Made by a program: the position numbers and the translations under genes. Below, one piece after another: positions 8,590-20,030 of a stretch of DNA of 64,000 nucleotides. Below the pieces are notes generated by a model, which saw nothing but the letters and a program-made list of their open reading frames with translations, was not told the origin of the DNA and ran no database searches. How positions within the stretch are numbered: the first letter of the stretch is position 1; each line of letters starts with the position of its first letter. This stretch comes from Ligilactobacillus ruminis DSM 20403 = NBRC 102161 (GTDB lineage Bacteria > Bacillota > Bacilli > Lactobacillales > Lactobacillaceae). Where the stretch lies: NCBI RefSeq assembly GCF_900113455.1, contig NZ_FOPI01000006.1, forward strand, positions 1-64,000, written 5' to 3'.

Positions 8590-8617
8590 TTGTTTAACTT
8601 TTGAAATGAGCTATGAT
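8590..8617 (+). promoter_or_regulatory. promoter of the S10 ribosomal operon
   Basis: TTGTTT and TATGAT with 16 bases between, about 100 bases before rpsJ. No other good sigma-A site is seen upstream of the long ribosomal run. Confidence 0.55.
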
Positions 8618-8624
8618 GTGAAAG

Positions 8625-8715
8625 GTTGCGACACACCCGGCCGCTTTGCCACAGGTGTGGCGGTAATTTTCACGGAGCTAGTCTTGTTTTTAAAATAGAC
8701 GAGGGAGGTAACACA
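8625..8715 (+). promoter_or_regulatory. 5' leader of the S10 operon
   Basis: About 90 untranslated bases with two candidate hairpins: CACACC pairing with GGTGTG across a GC-rich loop, and TAGTCT with ATAGAC just ahead of the GAGGGAGG ribosome site. S10 operons of enterobacteria are controlled by L4 through such a leader; for lactobacilli this is not settled, so control here is inference. Confidence 0.4.
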
Positions 8716-9024
8716 ATGGCAAAACAAAAGATTCGTATTCGTTTGAAGGCATACGAACATCGCATTTTAGATCAATCTGCTGATAAGATTGTTGAAACAG
8801 CAAAGAGAACAGGTGCTCAAATTTCCGGTCCTATTCCGTTGCCAACGGAACGCACATTATATACGGTTATCCGTTCACCACACAAGCACAAAGATTCTCG
8901 TGAACAATTCGAAATGCGCACACACAAGCGTTTGATCGATATCGTAAATCCAACGCCAAAGACAGTTGACTCATTGATGAAGCTCGACTTGCCATCAGGC
9001 GTAGATATCGAAATCAAATTATAA
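8716..9024 (+). CDS. rpsJ: 30S ribosomal protein S10
   Basis: 102 residues from ATG 8716 behind GAGGGAGG; a longer open frame upstream runs through the leader hairpins and is rejected. The protein begins [15 protein letters not shown] and carries the [13 protein letters not shown] and RTHKRLIDI segments of S10. It sits in the head of the small subunit and, as NusE, also joins the transcription antitermination complex. First gene of the operon. Confidence 0.98.
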   Translation: MAKQKIRIRLKAYEHRILDQSADKIVETAKRTGAQISGPIPLPTERTLYTVIRSPHKHKDSREQFEMRTHKRLIDIVNPTPKTVDSLMKLDLPSGVDIEIKL

Positions 9025-9055
9025 TATATAAATTCAAATAATTGGAGGTGTACTC

Positions 9056-9676
9056 ATGACCACTAAAGGAATCTTAGGAAAAAAAGTAGGTATGACGCAA
9101 GTCTTCACTGAAAATGGTGAATTAGTTCCTGTAACGGTTGTTGAAGTTGGTACAAACGTGGTATTGCAAGTCAAGACGGTCGAAAACGACGGCTACAACG
9201 CAATCCAATTGGGCTTCGACGATCAACGCGCAGTGAACGTCAACAAACCTGCTAAAGGTCATGCAGATAAAGCAAAAACTGCTCCTAAGCGCTTCGTTCG
9301 TGAAATCCGCGATGTGCAGGGAGATTACAAAGTCGGTGACGAAGTTAAGGCAGATCTCTTCGAAGCAGGCGACATCGTAGACGTAACAGGTACGTCCAAA
9401 GGACATGGTTTCCAAGGCAACATCAAACGTTGGGGACAAAGTCGTGGACCTATGGCTCACGGTTCTCGTTACCATCGTCGTCCCGGTTCAATGGGTGTTA
9501 TCATTAACCGTGTTATGAAAGGTAAGATGTTACCAGGACGTATGGGTGGCAAGAGAGTTACGATCCAAAACTTGGACATCGTTAAAGCTGATACGGAAAA
9601 TGGCGTTCTTTTGATCAAGGGTAACGTTCCTGGCGCAAACAAGTCATACGTTACAATCAAGAGTACGGTTAAATAA
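9056..9676 (+). CDS. rplC: 50S ribosomal protein L3
   Basis: 206 residues; [17 protein letters not shown] is the L3 start, and the [10 protein letters not shown] and [11 protein letters not shown] stretches form the long loop that reaches towards the peptidyl transferase centre. One of the first proteins to bind 23S rRNA in assembly. Start ATG behind TTGGAGGTG, 31 bases after rpsJ. Confidence 0.98.
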   Translation: MTTKGILGKKVGMTQVFTENGELVPVTVVEVGTNVVLQVKTVENDGYNAIQLGFDDQRAVNVNKPAKGHADKAKTAPKRFVREIRDVQGDYKVGDEVKADLFEAGDIVDVTGTSKGHGFQGNIKRWGQSRGPMAHGSRYHRRPGSMGVIINRVMKGKMLPGRMGGKRVTIQNLDIVKADTENGVLLIKGNVPGANKSYVTIKSTVK

Positions 9677-9701
9677 TTAGAGGAAGGGAGGAAAAATACA
9701 C

Positions 9702-10325
9702 ATGCCTACAGTAGCATTATTTAAGCAAGATGGTACACAAAACGGTGACGTTCAATTGAACGATGCAGTTTTCGGTATCGAACCAAATAACAATGTTGTC
9801 TTCGACGCAGTTATCATGCAACGCGCATCATTGCGTCAAGGCACACACGCTGTCAAGAACAGAAGCGCTGTTCGCGGCGGTGGCAAGAAGCCATGGCGTC
9901 AAAAGGGTACAGGTCGTGCTCGTCAAGGCTCCATCCGTTCACCACAATGGGTTGGTGGTGGTACTGTTTTCGGTCCTACACCACGCTCATACGCATACAA
10001 GCTTCCACGCAAGGTTCGTCGTTTGGCAATCAAGTCCGTCCTTTCTCAAAAGGTCTTGGACAACAGCTTGGTTGTTGTTGATGCTTTGACATTTGAAGCA
10101 CCAAAGACAAAGGCTTTTGCAGAAGTTTTGAACAACTTAGACGTTAAATCCAAAGTTTTAGTAGTTCTTGAAGATGACAACAAGACAGCTGCATTGGCTG
10201 CTCGCAACTTGGCCAACGTTACAGTTATCCCAGCTAAGGGCTTGAACGTATTGGATGTTGTTAACAACGACAAGTTGGTCATCACAAAGGGAGCTCTTTC
10301 TCAAGTAGAGGAGGTTCTTGCATAA
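9702..10325 (+). CDS. rplD: 50S ribosomal protein L4
   Basis: 207 residues. The central basic arm with [20 protein letters not shown] is the L4 extension lining the peptide exit tunnel. In E. coli L4 represses its own operon; whether that holds here is unknown. The stop shares its last base with the rplW start, so the pair is translationally coupled. Confidence 0.98.
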   Translation: MPTVALFKQDGTQNGDVQLNDAVFGIEPNNNVVFDAVIMQRASLRQGTHAVKNRSAVRGGGKKPWRQKGTGRARQGSIRSPQWVGGGTVFGPTPRSYAYKLPRKVRRLAIKSVLSQKVLDNSLVVVDALTFEAPKTKAFAEVLNNLDVKSKVLVVLEDDNKTAALAARNLANVTVIPAKGLNVLDVVNNDKLVITKGALSQVEEVLA

Positions 10326-10612
10326 TGGAATCACGTGATGTAATTTTACGTCCAGTTATCACAGAAGCATCAATGTCTGAATTGGACAACAAGCGTTACA
10401 CGTTTGACGTTGATACACGCGCAACGAAGACGCAAGTCAAAGCTGCTGTTGAAGACATCTTTGACGTTAAAGTTGCTAAGATCAACGTTATGAACGTTAA
10501 AGGCAAAAAGAAGCGCATGGGTCGCTACGAAGGCTACACAAAGAAGCGTCGTAAGGCTATCGTTACTTTGACTGCCGAATCAAATGAAATCAAATTATTC
10601 GACGAAGAATAA
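10325..10612 (+). CDS. rplW: 50S ribosomal protein L23
   Basis: 95 residues; starts with [11 protein letters not shown] and contains the [20 protein letters not shown] loop. L23 lies at the tunnel exit and docks trigger factor and the signal recognition particle. Initiation codon overlaps the rplD stop (TAATG). Confidence 0.97.
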   Translation: MESRDVILRPVITEASMSELDNKRYTFDVDTRATKTQVKAAVEDIFDVKVAKINVMNVKGKKKRMGRYEGYTKKRRKAIVTLTAESNEIKLFDEE

Positions 10613-10636
10613 AATAATTAATAGGAGGGAAATATA

Positions 10637-11470
10637 GTGGGAATCAAGAAATTCAAACCAACCTCTAACGGTCGTCGCAACATGACTGGTTCAGATTTCG
10701 CTGAAATCACAAAGACTACGCCAGAAAAGTCATTGCTTGCCAAGAAGAGCAAGACTGCAGGTCGTAACTCTTACGGTCATATCACAGTGCGTCACCGTGG
10801 CGGTGGCCATAAGCGTCAATATCGTTTGATCGACTTCAAGCGTATTAAAGATGATGTTCCTGCAACAGTTAAAGCAATCGAATATGATCCAAACCGTTCA
10901 GCTAACATTGCATTGGTTGTTTACGCTGATGGTGTTAAATCATACATCCTTGCACCTAAGGGCCTTAAAGTTGGCCAAGAAATCCAATCCGGTACAGAAG
11001 CTGATATCAAGGTAGGTAATGCTTTGCCATTGGCAAACATCCCTGTCGGTACCGTTATTCACAACATCGAACTTAAGCCTGGCAAGGGCGGTCAATTGGT
11101 TCGTTCAGCCGGTACGTCAGCACAATTGCTTGGTAAGGAAGGCAAGTACGCAATCGTTCGTCTTACATCCGGCGAAGTTCGTATGATCCTCGTAACATGC
11201 CGTGCAACGATCGGTGCTGTTGGCAATGAACAACACGAATTGATCAATATCGGTAAAGCTGGTCGTTCCCGTTGGATGGGCAAGCGTCCACAATCTCGCG
11301 GTTCCGTAATGAACCCTAACGATCACCCACACGGTGGTGGTGAAGGTAAAGCTCCTGTTGGTCGTCCATCTCCTATGTCTCCATGGGGCAAGAAGACAGC
11401 CGGCAACAAGACTCGTTCCAAGAAAGCTCGTTCTAACAAGTTGATCGTTCGCGGTCGCAACAAGAAATAA
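10637..11470 (+). CDS. rplB: 50S ribosomal protein L2
   Basis: 277 residues, GTG start behind AGGAGGG. Contains [17 protein letters not shown] and the highly conserved [12 protein letters not shown] loop whose His lies next to the peptidyl transferase centre. L2 also helps join the two subunits. Usual length for the family. Confidence 0.98.
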   Translation: MGIKKFKPTSNGRRNMTGSDFAEITKTTPEKSLLAKKSKTAGRNSYGHITVRHRGGGHKRQYRLIDFKRIKDDVPATVKAIEYDPNRSANIALVVYADGVKSYILAPKGLKVGQEIQSGTEADIKVGNALPLANIPVGTVIHNIELKPGKGGQLVRSAGTSAQLLGKEGKYAIVRLTSGEVRMILVTCRATIGAVGNEQHELINIGKAGRSRWMGKRPQSRGSVMNPNDHPHGGGEGKAPVGRPSPMSPWGKKTAGNKTRSKKARSNKLIVRGRNKK

Positions 11471-11518
11471 TCTCCATGCCGCATAAAGGCGGTTAATGTT
11501 CCGAAAGGAGGACATACT

Positions 11519-11797
11519 TTGAGTCGTAGTTTGAAAAAAGGACCTTTCGTCGATGAACATTTGATGAAGAAGGTTGAAGCACAAGCTGATCAAGAAAAGA
11601 AGTCAGTTATCAAGACATGGTCACGTCGTTCCACGATCTTCCCTAGCTTCATTGGCTACACAATTGCTGTGTATGATGGACGTAAGCATGTTCCAGTTTA
11701 CATTCAAGAAGATATGGTAGGACATAAATTGGGTGAATTCGTTCCAACCCGTACGTTCCACGGCCATGCAGCAGACGATAAGAAGACAGGCAAGTAA
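11519..11797 (+). CDS. rpsS: 30S ribosomal protein S19
   Basis: 92 residues with TTG start, chosen because GAAAGGAGG lies 8-9 bases upstream and the product then begins [14 protein letters not shown] as in all S19. [18 protein letters not shown] is the conserved core. It forms part of the head of the 30S subunit with S13. Confidence 0.97.
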   Translation: MSRSLKKGPFVDEHLMKKVEAQADQEKKSVIKTWSRRSTIFPSFIGYTIAVYDGRKHVPVYIQEDMVGHKLGEFVPTRTFHGHAADDKKTGK

Positions 11798-11814
11798 TCA
11801 AGGGAGGATAAAAA

Positions 11815-12162
11815 ATGGCTGAACAAGTAACATCAGCAAAAGCAACTGCCAAGACAGTTCGAATCCCTGCACGTAAAGCACGTCTTGTGATCGATCTTAT
11901 TCGCGGTAAGAGTGTTGCTGAAGCATTGGGCATCTTGAAGTTCACACCAAGATCCGGTGCTTTCTTAGTTGAAAAAGTATTGAAATCTGCAATTGCGAAC
12001 GCAGAAAACAACTTTGATTTGGATGTTGAAGATTTGTATGTAAGCGAAGCTTATGCAAACGAAGGACCAACATTGAAGCGTTTCCGTCCTCGTGCTAAGG
12101 GTTCTGCTTCTCCAATCAACAAGCGCACAAGCCACATCACAGTTGTTGTATCTGTTAAATAA
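11815..12162 (+). CDS. rplV: 50S ribosomal protein L22
   Basis: 115 residues; [18 protein letters not shown] and the C-terminal [19 protein letters not shown] hairpin that reaches into the exit tunnel near the macrolide site are both present. Mutations in that hairpin give macrolide resistance in other bacteria; the sequence here looks wild type. Confidence 0.97.
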   Translation: MAEQVTSAKATAKTVRIPARKARLVIDLIRGKSVAEALGILKFTPRSGAFLVEKVLKSAIANAENNFDLDVEDLYVSEAYANEGPTLKRFRPRAKGSASPINKRTSHITVVVSVK

Positions 12163-12175
12163 GGAGGGATAACGC

Positions 12176-12832
12176 GTGGGTCAAAAAATTAATCCTACAG
12201 GGTTACGTGTTGGTATCATTCGTGACTGGGATGCAAAATGGTACGCTGAAAAAGACTTTGCATCAAACCTTCACGAAGATTTGCACATCCGCAAATACAT
12301 TGAAAAGAAGTTAGCCGACGCTTCTGTCTCTACCGTTGAAATTGAACGTGCAGCAAAGCGCGTTAACGTTTCAATCCATACAGCCAAGCCAGGTATGGTA
12401 ATCGGTAAAGGCGGTTCTGAAGTAGAAAAGCTTCGTAAAGAATTGAACAATTTGACAGGCAAGCGAGTACACATCAACATTGTGGAAATCAAGAAGCCTG
12501 ATTTGGATGCTAAGCTTGTTGGCGAAAGCATTGCGCAACAATTGGAAAACCGTGTTGCTTTCCGTCGTGCCATGAAGCAAGCTATCCAACGTACGATGCG
12601 TGCTGGCGCACAAGGCATCAAGGTCCAAGTTGCCGGTCGTTTGAACGGTGCTGACATGTCTCGTGTCGAACATTTCTCAGAAGGTACCGTTCCATTGCAC
12701 ACATTGCGTGCTGATATCGACTATGCATGGGTTGAAGCTCGCACGACATACGGCCAATTGGGCGTTAAGGTATGGATCTACCGTGGCGAAGTTTTGCCAG
12801 AAAAGAAAGATAACAGCAAAGGAGGGAAATAA
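12176..12832 (+). CDS. rpsC: 30S ribosomal protein S3
   Basis: 218 residues, GTG start after [26 protein letters not shown] is the invariant start; a KH domain with [14 protein letters not shown] near residue 75 is followed by the S3 C-terminal domain with [14 protein letters not shown]. It lines the mRNA entry channel. Confidence 0.98.
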   Translation: MGQKINPTGLRVGIIRDWDAKWYAEKDFASNLHEDLHIRKYIEKKLADASVSTVEIERAAKRVNVSIHTAKPGMVIGKGGSEVEKLRKELNNLTGKRVHINIVEIKKPDLDAKLVGESIAQQLENRVAFRRAMKQAIQRTMRAGAQGIKVQVAGRLNGADMSRVEHFSEGTVPLHTLRADIDYAWVEARTTYGQLGVKVWIYRGEVLPEKKDNSKGGK

Positions 12833-12835
12833 TCT

Positions 12836-13267
12836 ATGTTAGTACCAAAACGTGTAAAGCACCGTCGTGAATTCCGCGGTAAGATGCGTGGTGAAGCTAA
12901 AGGCGGCAAGGAAGTTGTTTTCGGCGAATTTGGTTTGCAGGCTCTTGATTCACATTGGATCACAAACCGTCAAATCGAAGCTGCTCGTATTGCAATGACT
13001 CGTTATATGAAGCGTGGTGGGAAAGTTTGGATTAAGATTTTCCCTCACAAGTCTTACACAGCTAAGGCTATCGGTGTTCGTATGGGTTCTGGGAAAGGTG
13101 CTCCAGAAGGTTGGGTAGCTCCAGTTAAGCGCGGCAAGGTTATGTTTGAAATCGGCGGCGTTTCTGAAGAAATTGCCCGTGAAGCATTGCGTTTGGCATC
13201 ACACAAACTCCCAGTCAAGACAAAGTTTGTAAAACGTGAGGTAGGTGGCGAATCAAATGAAGATTAA
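12836..13267 (+). CDS. rplP: 50S ribosomal protein L16
   Basis: 143 residues; [19 protein letters not shown] and [18 protein letters not shown] are L16 signatures. L16 organises the A-site region of 23S rRNA and is a target of orthosomycin antibiotics. The gene end overlaps the start of rpmC. Confidence 0.98.
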   Translation: MLVPKRVKHRREFRGKMRGEAKGGKEVVFGEFGLQALDSHWITNRQIEAARIAMTRYMKRGGKVWIKIFPHKSYTAKAIGVRMGSGKGAPEGWVAPVKRGKVMFEIGGVSEEIAREALRLASHKLPVKTKFVKREVGGESNED

Positions 13268-13451
13268 TGAACTTAATGAATTAACCACTGCTGAAATGCT
13301 TGAAAAAGAAAAGCAATTCAAAGAAGAATTATTCAACCTGCGTTTCCAATTAGCTACCGGTCAATTAGAAAATACGGCTCGCTTAAAGGAAGTTCGCAAG
13401 TCGATTGCACGCATCAAGACAGTATTGCGTCAAAAAGAATTAAACAAGTAA
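13257..13451 (+). CDS. rpmC: 50S ribosomal protein L29
   Basis: 64 residues from ATG 13257, which lies inside the last codons of rplP; GGTGG is 8-9 bases upstream and the product then begins [14 protein letters not shown] like other L29. A GTG 12 bases earlier in frame is possible but less likely. Contains [17 protein letters not shown]. Binds near the tunnel exit next to L23. Confidence 0.95.
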   Translation: MKINELNELTTAEMLEKEKQFKEELFNLRFQLATGQLENTARLKEVRKSIARIKTVLRQKELNK

Positions 13452-13478
13452 GAATACGAAGAAGGAGGCTAATCGCGC

Positions 13479-13745
13479 ATGAGTGAAGGTCGTAACCAAC
13501 GCAAAGTCTATCAAGGACGTGTCGTTTCTGACAAGATGGATAAAACAATCACAGTTGTTGTTGAAACTTATGTTAACCACAAAGTTTACGGCAAGCGTGT
13601 CAAGTATTCCAAGAAGTACAAGGCACATGACGAAAACAACGAAGCAAAAGTTGGCGACATCGTCAAGATTATGGAAACACGCCCATTGTCAGCTACAAAA
13701 CGTTTCCGTTTATTAGAAATCGTTGAAAAAGCAGTTATTATCTAA
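13479..13745 (+). CDS. rpsQ: 30S ribosomal protein S17
   Basis: 88 residues; [19 protein letters not shown] is the OB-fold start of S17 and [19 protein letters not shown] (here [10 protein letters not shown]) the conserved end. Early binder of 16S rRNA. About 60 noncoding bases with a strong ribosome site separate it from rplN. Confidence 0.97.
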   Translation: MSEGRNQRKVYQGRVVSDKMDKTITVVVETYVNHKVYGKRVKYSKKYKAHDENNEAKVGDIVKIMETRPLSATKRFRLLEIVEKAVII

Positions 13746-13807
13746 TCTGATAATCAACTTAACATTCGTATTCTGATCTATCTAATAGCGAAAGGAGGTC
13801 ACATACT

Positions 13808-14176
13808 GTGATCCAACAAGAAAGTCGTTTGAAAGTCGCTGATAATTCAGGTGCTCGTGAAATCTTGGTTATCAAGATCTTGGGCGGTTCTCGTGTGAAG
13901 ACTGCAAATATCGGTGACATTATTGTTGCTACTGTTAAACAAGCAACACCAGGTGGCGTTGTCAAAAAAGGCGATGTTGTCAAGGCTGTTGTTGTTCGTA
14001 CAAAGTCTGGTGCACACCGTGCAGACGGTTCTTACATCAAGTTTGATGAAAATGCCGCTGTAATCATCGGTGATGATAAGTCACCTAAGGGTACACGTAT
14101 TTTCGGGCCGGTTGCTCGTGAATTACGTGACGGAAACTTCATGAAGATTGTTTCCTTAGCACCTGAAGTATTGTAA
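13808..14176 (+). CDS. rplN: 50S ribosomal protein L14
   Basis: 122 residues, GTG start behind [28 protein letters not shown] and the FGPVARELR end are those of L14, which lies at the subunit interface beside L19 and is the binding site of the silencing factor RsfS. Confidence 0.98.
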   Translation: MIQQESRLKVADNSGAREILVIKILGGSRVKTANIGDIIVATVKQATPGGVVKKGDVVKAVVVRTKSGAHRADGSYIKFDENAAVIIGDDKSPKGTRIFGPVARELRDGNFMKIVSLAPEVL

Positions 14177-14211
14177 TAACCGTATATCAGGCAAGGAGGT
14201 GCGCAAGCAGA

Positions 14212-14532
14212 ATGTTCATCAAAAGCAATGACAAAGTTAAAGTGATCGCCGGTAAGGACAAGGGCAAGGAAGGCGTTGTATTACGCGTATTGCCTGCCAA
14301 GGATCGCGTGGTCGTTAAAGGCGTAAACGTCGTTAAGAAACATCAAAAGCCAAACAACGCAAACCCAAATGGCGGTATCGTTGAATTTGAAGCACCAATT
14401 CATGTTTCTAACGTTATGCTCATTGACCCATCTACAAACGAACCAACACGTGTTGGCTTCAAGGTTGTTGATGGCAAGAAAGTTCGTGTTTCCAAGAAAT
14501 CCGGAAATGCTATCGAATATAAAGAAGACTAA
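14212..14532 (+). CDS. rplX: 50S ribosomal protein L24
   Basis: 106 residues; KOW motif at the start ([19 protein letters not shown]), then [17 protein letters not shown]. An assembly initiator that binds the 5' end of 23S rRNA and later borders the tunnel exit. Confidence 0.97.
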   Translation: MFIKSNDKVKVIAGKDKGKEGVVLRVLPAKDRVVVKGVNVVKKHQKPNNANPNGGIVEFEAPIHVSNVMLIDPSTNEPTRVGFKVVDGKKVRVSKKSGNAIEYKED

Positions 14533-14560
14533 TTAGTCGAGAAAGGAGGAACTATTCTTC

Positions 14561-15103
14561 ATGGTCAATCGTTTAAAAGAAAAATATGATAAAGAAATCG
14601 TTCCATCAATGATGGAAAAATTCAATTACACATCAATCATGCAAGCCCCAAAGGTTGATAAGATCGTTATCAATATGGGTGTTGGTGATGCTGTAGCAAA
14701 CGCTAAGAATTTGGATGAAGCTGTCGAAGAACTTACACTGATTGCTGGTCAAAAGCCTGTAATTACACGTGCTAAGAAGTCTATCGCTGGTTTCCGTCTT
14801 CGCGAAGGCATGGCCATCGGTGCCAAAGTTACGCTTCGCGGCCAACGTATGTACGAATTCTTAGACAAGTTGGTTTCAGTTTCATTGCCACGTGTGCGTG
14901 ATTTCCACGGTGTAAGCAAGCGCGCCTTTGACGGTCGCGGCAACTACACATTGGGTGTACGTGAACAATTGATCTTCCCTGAAATTGATTTTGATAATGT
15001 TAATAAAGTACGCGGTTTGGATATCGTTATCGTTACGACAGCCAACACTGATGAAGAATCACGCGAACTTTTGACACAACTCGGAATGCCATTCGCTAAA
15101 TAA
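14561..15103 (+). CDS. rplE: 50S ribosomal protein L5
   Basis: 180 residues; [16 protein letters not shown] near residue 35 and [18 protein letters not shown] near 127 define L5. It binds 5S rRNA with L18 and touches the P-site tRNA. Confidence 0.98.
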   Translation: MVNRLKEKYDKEIVPSMMEKFNYTSIMQAPKVDKIVINMGVGDAVANAKNLDEAVEELTLIAGQKPVITRAKKSIAGFRLREGMAIGAKVTLRGQRMYEFLDKLVSVSLPRVRDFHGVSKRAFDGRGNYTLGVREQLIFPEIDFDNVNKVRGLDIVIVTTANTDEESRELLTQLGMPFAK

Positions 15104-15115
15104 GGGGGTATTACA

Positions 15116-15301
15116 TTGGCTAAAAAGTCACAAGTTGTAAGAAATCATCGACCAGCCAAGTTCTCGACACAAGCTTACACACGTTGCGAACGCTGTGGTC
15201 GTCCACATTCTGTATATCGTAAATTTAAGTTATGCCGTGTTTGCCTGCGCGACCTTGCCCACAAGGGTCAAATCCCTGGCATGAAAAAGGCTAGCTGGTA
15301 A
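15116..15301 (+). CDS. rpsN: 30S ribosomal protein S14, zinc type
   Basis: 61 residues, TTG start behind AAGGGGG. The CERC and CRVC pairs form the zinc ribbon of the short (type Z) S14, in contrast to the longer Cys-free form that some Firmicutes keep for zinc starvation. No second copy lies in the window. Located in the 30S head. Confidence 0.97.
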   Translation: MAKKSQVVRNHRPAKFSTQAYTRCERCGRPHSVYRKFKLCRVCLRDLAHKGQIPGMKKASW

Positions 15302-15332
15302 TCCAAATATTCTATAAAAGGAGGCAAACAAC

Positions 15333-15731
15333 ATGGCAATGACTGATCCAATTGCAGACTTCTTGACACGTATTCGCAATGCCAACATGGTAAAGCACGA
15401 ATCCGTAGAAGTTCCTGCTTCAAAGATGAAACGTGACATCGCTGAAATCCTTAAGAATGAAGGATTTATCCGTGATGTTGAATACATCGATGATGACAAG
15501 CAAGGCATCATCCGCGTATTCTTGAAATATGGTAAAAATAACGAACGCGTAATTTCTGGCCTTCGTCGTATCTCTAAGCCAGGCTTGCGTTCATACGTTA
15601 AAGCAGACGCTGTTCCTAAGGTTCTTAACGGCTTGGGCATCGCTATCCTGTCAACATCTGAAGGTGTCATGACAGACAAAGATGCACGCGCTAAGAAAAT
15701 TGGCGGCGAAGTAATTGCTTACGTTTGGTAA
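15333..15731 (+). CDS. rpsH: 30S ribosomal protein S8
   Basis: 132 residues; [17 protein letters not shown] and the C-terminal [15 protein letters not shown] are typical. A central 16S rRNA binder; in E. coli it regulates the spc operon by binding mRNA near rplE, which has not been shown for this group. Confidence 0.98.
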   Translation: MAMTDPIADFLTRIRNANMVKHESVEVPASKMKRDIAEILKNEGFIRDVEYIDDDKQGIIRVFLKYGKNNERVISGLRRISKPGLRSYVKADAVPKVLNGLGIAILSTSEGVMTDKDARAKKIGGEVIAYVW

Positions 15732-15762
15732 TATAAATTAACCGCAAGGAGGTGTCCATTCC

Positions 15763-16299
15763 GTGAGTCGTATTGGTTATAAAGCAGTTGAATTGCCTGC
15801 AGGAGTTGAAGTCAAGCAAGACGGCAACGTTGTGACTGTCAAGGGTCCTAAAGGTGAATTAACTCGTGAATTTTCAGATTTGATCAAAATCAACGTTGAA
15901 GGCAACGTTGTAACTTTTGAACGTTCATCTGATGACAACAAGTCTAAATCATTGCACGGTACAACGCGTGCAAACTTCCACAACATGGTTGTTGGCGTTT
16001 CAGAAGGTTTCAAGAAGGAACTTGAACTTCGTGGTGTTGGTTACCGTGCACAAATGCAAGGTAAGAAGCTCGTTTTGAACGTTGGCTATTCTCACCCTGT
16101 AGAATTTGAAGAAGAAGATGGCATTACTTATGAAACACCATCTGCAACTTCAATTATCGTTTCCGGTATCAATAAGGAAGAAGTTGGCGATTGTGCAGCT
16201 CGCATTCGTGCAACTCGTGCACCAGAACCTTACAAGGGCAAAGGTATTCGTTACGTTGGCGAATTTGTTCGTCGTAAGGAAGGTAAGACTGGTAAATAA
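15763..16299 (+). CDS. rplF: 50S ribosomal protein L6
   Basis: 178 residues, GTG start behind CAAGGAGGTG. Two tandem alpha/beta repeats; [21 protein letters not shown] and the end [21 protein letters not shown] are L6 signatures. Lies near the factor-binding site. Confidence 0.98.
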   Translation: MSRIGYKAVELPAGVEVKQDGNVVTVKGPKGELTREFSDLIKINVEGNVVTFERSSDDNKSKSLHGTTRANFHNMVVGVSEGFKKELELRGVGYRAQMQGKKLVLNVGYSHPVEFEEEDGITYETPSATSIIVSGINKEEVGDCAARIRATRAPEPYKGKGIRYVGEFVRRKEGKTGK

Positions 16300-16345
16300 T
16301 CTTGCAGCATGATGCTGTTTTAATTTTAATTAAGAGGTGAAAATT

Positions 16346-16702
16346 GTGATTTCAAAACCAGACAAGAATAAGACACGTCAAAAACGTCATACGCGTGTCC
16401 GTGGTAAAATCTCTGGTACTGCTGAGTGCCCACGCTTAAATGTTTATCGTTCAAACAAAAACATCTACGCTCAAGTTATTGATGACGTAGCGGGTGTGAC
16501 GCTAGTTAGTGCCTCTACTTTAGACAGTGAAGTTAGCGGCAGCACAAAGACTGAACAAGCTGCTTCAGTTGGTGCTGTAGTTGCTAAGCGTGCTGCAGAC
16601 AAGGGTATCAAAGAAGTTGTATTTGACCGTGGCGGATACCTTTATCATGGTCGTGTGCAAGCTTTGGCTGAAGCTGCGCGCGAAAACGGCTTAGACTTTT
16701 AG
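16346..16702 (+). CDS. rplR: 50S ribosomal protein L18
   Basis: 118 residues from GTG 16346: AGAGGTG ends 7 bases upstream and the product then begins with [14 protein letters not shown] like its relatives. An in-frame GTG at 16337 lies within the ribosome site itself and is rejected. [18 protein letters not shown] and [20 protein letters not shown] are L18 signatures; it carries 5S rRNA into the subunit. Confidence 0.96.
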   Translation: MISKPDKNKTRQKRHTRVRGKISGTAECPRLNVYRSNKNIYAQVIDDVAGVTLVSASTLDSEVSGSTKTEQAASVGAVVAKRAADKGIKEVVFDRGGYLYHGRVQALAEAARENGLDF

Positions 16703-16723
16703 GAAAAGGAGGAAATAACGTTT

Positions 16724-17224
16724 ATGACTTTTATTGATCCAGCTCAATTAGATTTAGAAGACCGCGTCGTTGCAATCAACCGTATCACTAAAGTTGTTAA
16801 AGGTGGCCGTCGCCTCCGTTTTGCAGCTTTGGTTATCGTTGGCGACCACAACGGTCACGTGGGCTTCGGTACAGGTAAAGCTCAAGAAGTTCCAGAAGCT
16901 ATTCGCAAGGCTGTTGATGCTGCTCGTAAGAACTTGATCAAAGTTCCAATGGTCGGAACAACACTTCCTCACGAAGTTGTCGGTCAATACAGCGGTAGCC
17001 GCATCTTGCTTAAGCCAGCTGAAGCAGGTTCTGGGGTTGCAGCCGGCGGTGCAGTTCGTGCCGTTATGGAACTTGCCGGAGTTGCTGATGTTACAAGTAA
17101 ATCATTGGGCTCCAACACACCAATCAACGTTGTTCGCGCAACAATGGATGGTTTGTCAAGAATGAAGGATGCTGAAGAAGTTGCTGCAATGCGCGGCGTT
17201 TCCGTACAGCATTTAGCAGAATAA
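16724..17224 (+). CDS. rpsE: 30S ribosomal protein S5
   Basis: 166 residues; [20 protein letters not shown] is the double-stranded-RNA-binding-like N-domain, and [20 protein letters not shown] the start of the C-domain. S5 shapes the mRNA entry and decoding accuracy; the spectinomycin loop near residue 25 shows no obvious change. Confidence 0.98.
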   Translation: MTFIDPAQLDLEDRVVAINRITKVVKGGRRLRFAALVIVGDHNGHVGFGTGKAQEVPEAIRKAVDAARKNLIKVPMVGTTLPHEVVGQYSGSRILLKPAEAGSGVAAGGAVRAVMELAGVADVTSKSLGSNTPINVVRATMDGLSRMKDAEEVAAMRGVSVQHLAE

Positions 17225-17241
17225 TTAAGGAGGACAAATTC

Positions 17242-17424
17242 ATGGCTAACTTGAAAGTTACATTAGTTCGTTCTGTCATCGGACGTCCTCAAAACCAACG
17301 CGATATCGTTAAGGGCCTTGGCCTTGGACGTGTCAATAGCTCTGTCGTTGTTCCTGACAATGCTGCTATGCGTGGTGTGATCCGCAAGATCAATCATTTA
17401 GTGGACGTTGAATTGGCTAAATAA
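17242..17424 (+). CDS. rpmD: 50S ribosomal protein L30
   Basis: 60 residues, the normal short bacterial form; [23 protein letters not shown] is the conserved start. Preceded by TAAGGAGG and followed by rplO after 33 bases. Confidence 0.96.
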   Translation: MANLKVTLVRSVIGRPQNQRDIVKGLGLGRVNSSVVVPDNAAMRGVIRKINHLVDVELAK

Positions 17425-17457
17425 TTATTATTTAGAAGAATGGAGGTGCCAACCCTA

Positions 17458-17892
17458 ATGAAATTACATGAATTAAAGCCAGCAGAAGGCTCACGTCAAT
17501 TGCGCAACCGCGTAGGTCGTGGTACTTCATCCGGCAATGGTAAGACTGCAGGCCGTGGCCAAAAAGGTCAAAAGGCTCGTAGCAAGGTGCGTGTAGGTTT
17601 TGAAGGTGGACAAATGCCATTGTTCCGTCGTATGCCTAAGCGCGGTTTCAAGAACGTAAATCGCAAGGATTACGCAATTGTTAACTTGGAAACATTAAAC
17701 AAATTTGAAGACGGCACGGAAGTTACGCCAGCATTGTTGGTTGAAACACGTGTTGTTAAAGATGAAAAAGATGGTATCAAGGTTTTGGGCAATGGTGAAT
17801 TGACAAAGAAGCTTACTGTCAAGGCAAGCAAGTTCTCTGCATCTGCCAAAGCAGCCATCGAAGCAGCAGGCGGTACAGCTGAGGTGATGTAA
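17458..17892 (+). CDS. rplO: 50S ribosomal protein L15
   Basis: 144 residues from ATG 17458 behind TGGAGGTG. The Gly/Arg-rich N-terminal tail ([20 protein letters not shown]) threads into 23S r[22 protein letters not shown] follows. A frame extension to 17440 lacks a ribosome site. secY starts 3 bases behind its stop. Confidence 0.97.
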   Translation: MKLHELKPAEGSRQLRNRVGRGTSSGNGKTAGRGQKGQKARSKVRVGFEGGQMPLFRRMPKRGFKNVNRKDYAIVNLETLNKFEDGTEVTPALLVETRVVKDEKDGIKVLGNGELTKKLTVKASKFSASAKAAIEAAGGTAEVM

Positions 17893-17895
17893 TAA

Positions 17896-19194
17896 ATGCT
17901 TAAAACAATGAAGAACGCCTTTGCTGTAAAAGAGATTCGTCAAAAAATCTTATTTACCTTAGGTGTCTTGATTGTATTTCGTTTAGGCACTTACATCACT
18001 GTCCCTGGGATCAACGCTAAAGCTTTGCAAAGCGTTGCGTCTTCAGGGTTAATTAGTATCTTGAATACTTTTAGCGGTGGCGGTTTGACAAACTACTCCA
18101 TTCTCGCAATGGGAGTTTCTCCATATATTACTGCTCAAATCGTTATTCAATTGTTGCAAATGGACATTGTTCCGCGATTTGTTGAATTGGGTAAACAAGG
18201 GGAAGTTGGTCGTCGTAAGCTCAACCAATATACGAGATATTTAACGATCGTGCTTGCGTTTATACAATCAATCGGTATTACGGCCGGTTTCAACTACATG
18301 AGTAGCTTGAATCTGGTCCAACATCCAGGTGTTAAAACGTATATCAGTATCGGTATCATTTTGACTGGTGGTACCATGTTCACGACCTGGTTAGGTGACA
18401 TGATTACGGAACGCGGTCTTGGCAACGGAATTTCCATGATTATCATGGCGGGTATTTTGGCTCGCGTTCCCGTTGGCGTTCATCAGATTTACGTTGAACA
18501 ATTCAAGAGTGCTTCCAGTATCTGGCAGCCAATTTTGTATGTTGTCGTTCTTGCATTGGTCATCTTGGTTATCGTAACGTTTGTAACTTACGTCCAACAG
18601 GCTAATTACAAGATTCCGATTCAATATACGAGACGTCTTGCAGGAGCTTCAGAGAGTTCGTATCTTCCGCTGAAGATCAACATTGCCGGTGTTATTCCGG
18701 TTATCTTTGCAAGTTCATTTATTGCTACGCCGCAGACGATTTTGATGCTCTTTACTCAAAATCACTCAGAAGATACTTGGTATCAGGTGATGAGCAATCT
18801 TTTCAACATGCAGACGACTTCAGGTATGATTCTGTATACTGTTTTGATCATTGTGTTTACATTCTTCTATGCCTTTGTTCAGGTCAACCCTGAAAAATTG
18901 GCTGAAAACTTGCAAAAGCAAGGCAGTTATATTCCTTCTGTCTGGCCGGGCAAGGAAACGGAGAAGTATGTATCAGGTCTCTTAATGCGTTTGAGTTCCG
19001 TTGGTTCATTATTCTTGGGGCTTGTTTCCTTGATCCCATTGATTGCATCCTCCGTTTGGGGCTTGGATGAGTCGATCGGATTAGGTGGTACGAGTCTGCT
19101 GATTGTTGTCGGGGTTACCCTCGAAACAATGCGTCAATTACAAGGTATGATGATGAAGCGTGAATATGTTGGTTTCATTCGTGACGAAGCCTAA
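17896..19194 (+). CDS. secY: preprotein translocase subunit SecY
   Basis: 432 residues with ten membrane helices. The plug and pore region (TVPGINAKAL near residue 38), GLGNGISMIIMAGI near 170 and the cytoplasmic loop YTRRLAGASESSYLPLKIN near 245 are SecY hallmarks. It is the protein-conducting channel of the Sec system, used here for example by the wall-anchored pullulanase. Placed behind rplO as in most Firmicutes and ended by its own terminator. Confidence 0.98.
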   Translation: MLKTMKNAFAVKEIRQKILFTLGVLIVFRLGTYITVPGINAKALQSVASSGLISILNTFSGGGLTNYSILAMGVSPYITAQIVIQLLQMDIVPRFVELGKQGEVGRRKLNQYTRYLTIVLAFIQSIGITAGFNYMSSLNLVQHPGVKTYISIGIILTGGTMFTTWLGDMITERGLGNGISMIIMAGILARVPVGVHQIYVEQFKSASSIWQPILYVVVLALVILVIVTFVTYVQQANYKIPIQYTRRLAGASESSYLPLKINIAGVIPVIFASSFIATPQTILMLFTQNHSEDTWYQVMSNLFNMQTTSGMILYTVLIIVFTFFYAFVQVNPEKLAENLQKQGSYIPSVWPGKETEKYVSGLLMRLSSVGSLFLGLVSLIPLIASSVWGLDESIGLGGTSLLIVVGVTLETMRQLQGMMMKREYVGFIRDEA

Positions 19195-19207
19195 CGCTGC
19201 TAGATGA

Positions 19208-19237
19208 GAAGTCGGGTTTTCCCGGCTTCTTTTTTTA
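19208..19237 (+). terminator. terminator behind secY
   Basis: GAAGTCGGG and CCCGGCTTC with a TTTT loop, followed by eight T. Separates the spc run from adk. Confidence 0.85.
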
Positions 19238-19314
19238 TGAAATGCAGAGCTTTCAATGCACTGCATTTTTAAGCGGCAGCATTATTTTTCCTACTATTGA
19301 ACGGATATTTAAGG

Positions 19315-19320
19315 TATAAT
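19315..19320 (+). promoter_or_regulatory. -10 box upstream of adk
   Basis: A perfect TATAAT 38 bases before the adk start and behind the secY terminator. A TTGAAC lies only 12 bases upstream, too near for a normal -35, so the -35 is weak or unusual. Confidence 0.4.
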
Positions 19321-19322
19321 GA

Positions 19323-20018
<696 letters not shown>

Positions 20019-20030
20019 ATTTTTCAAAAG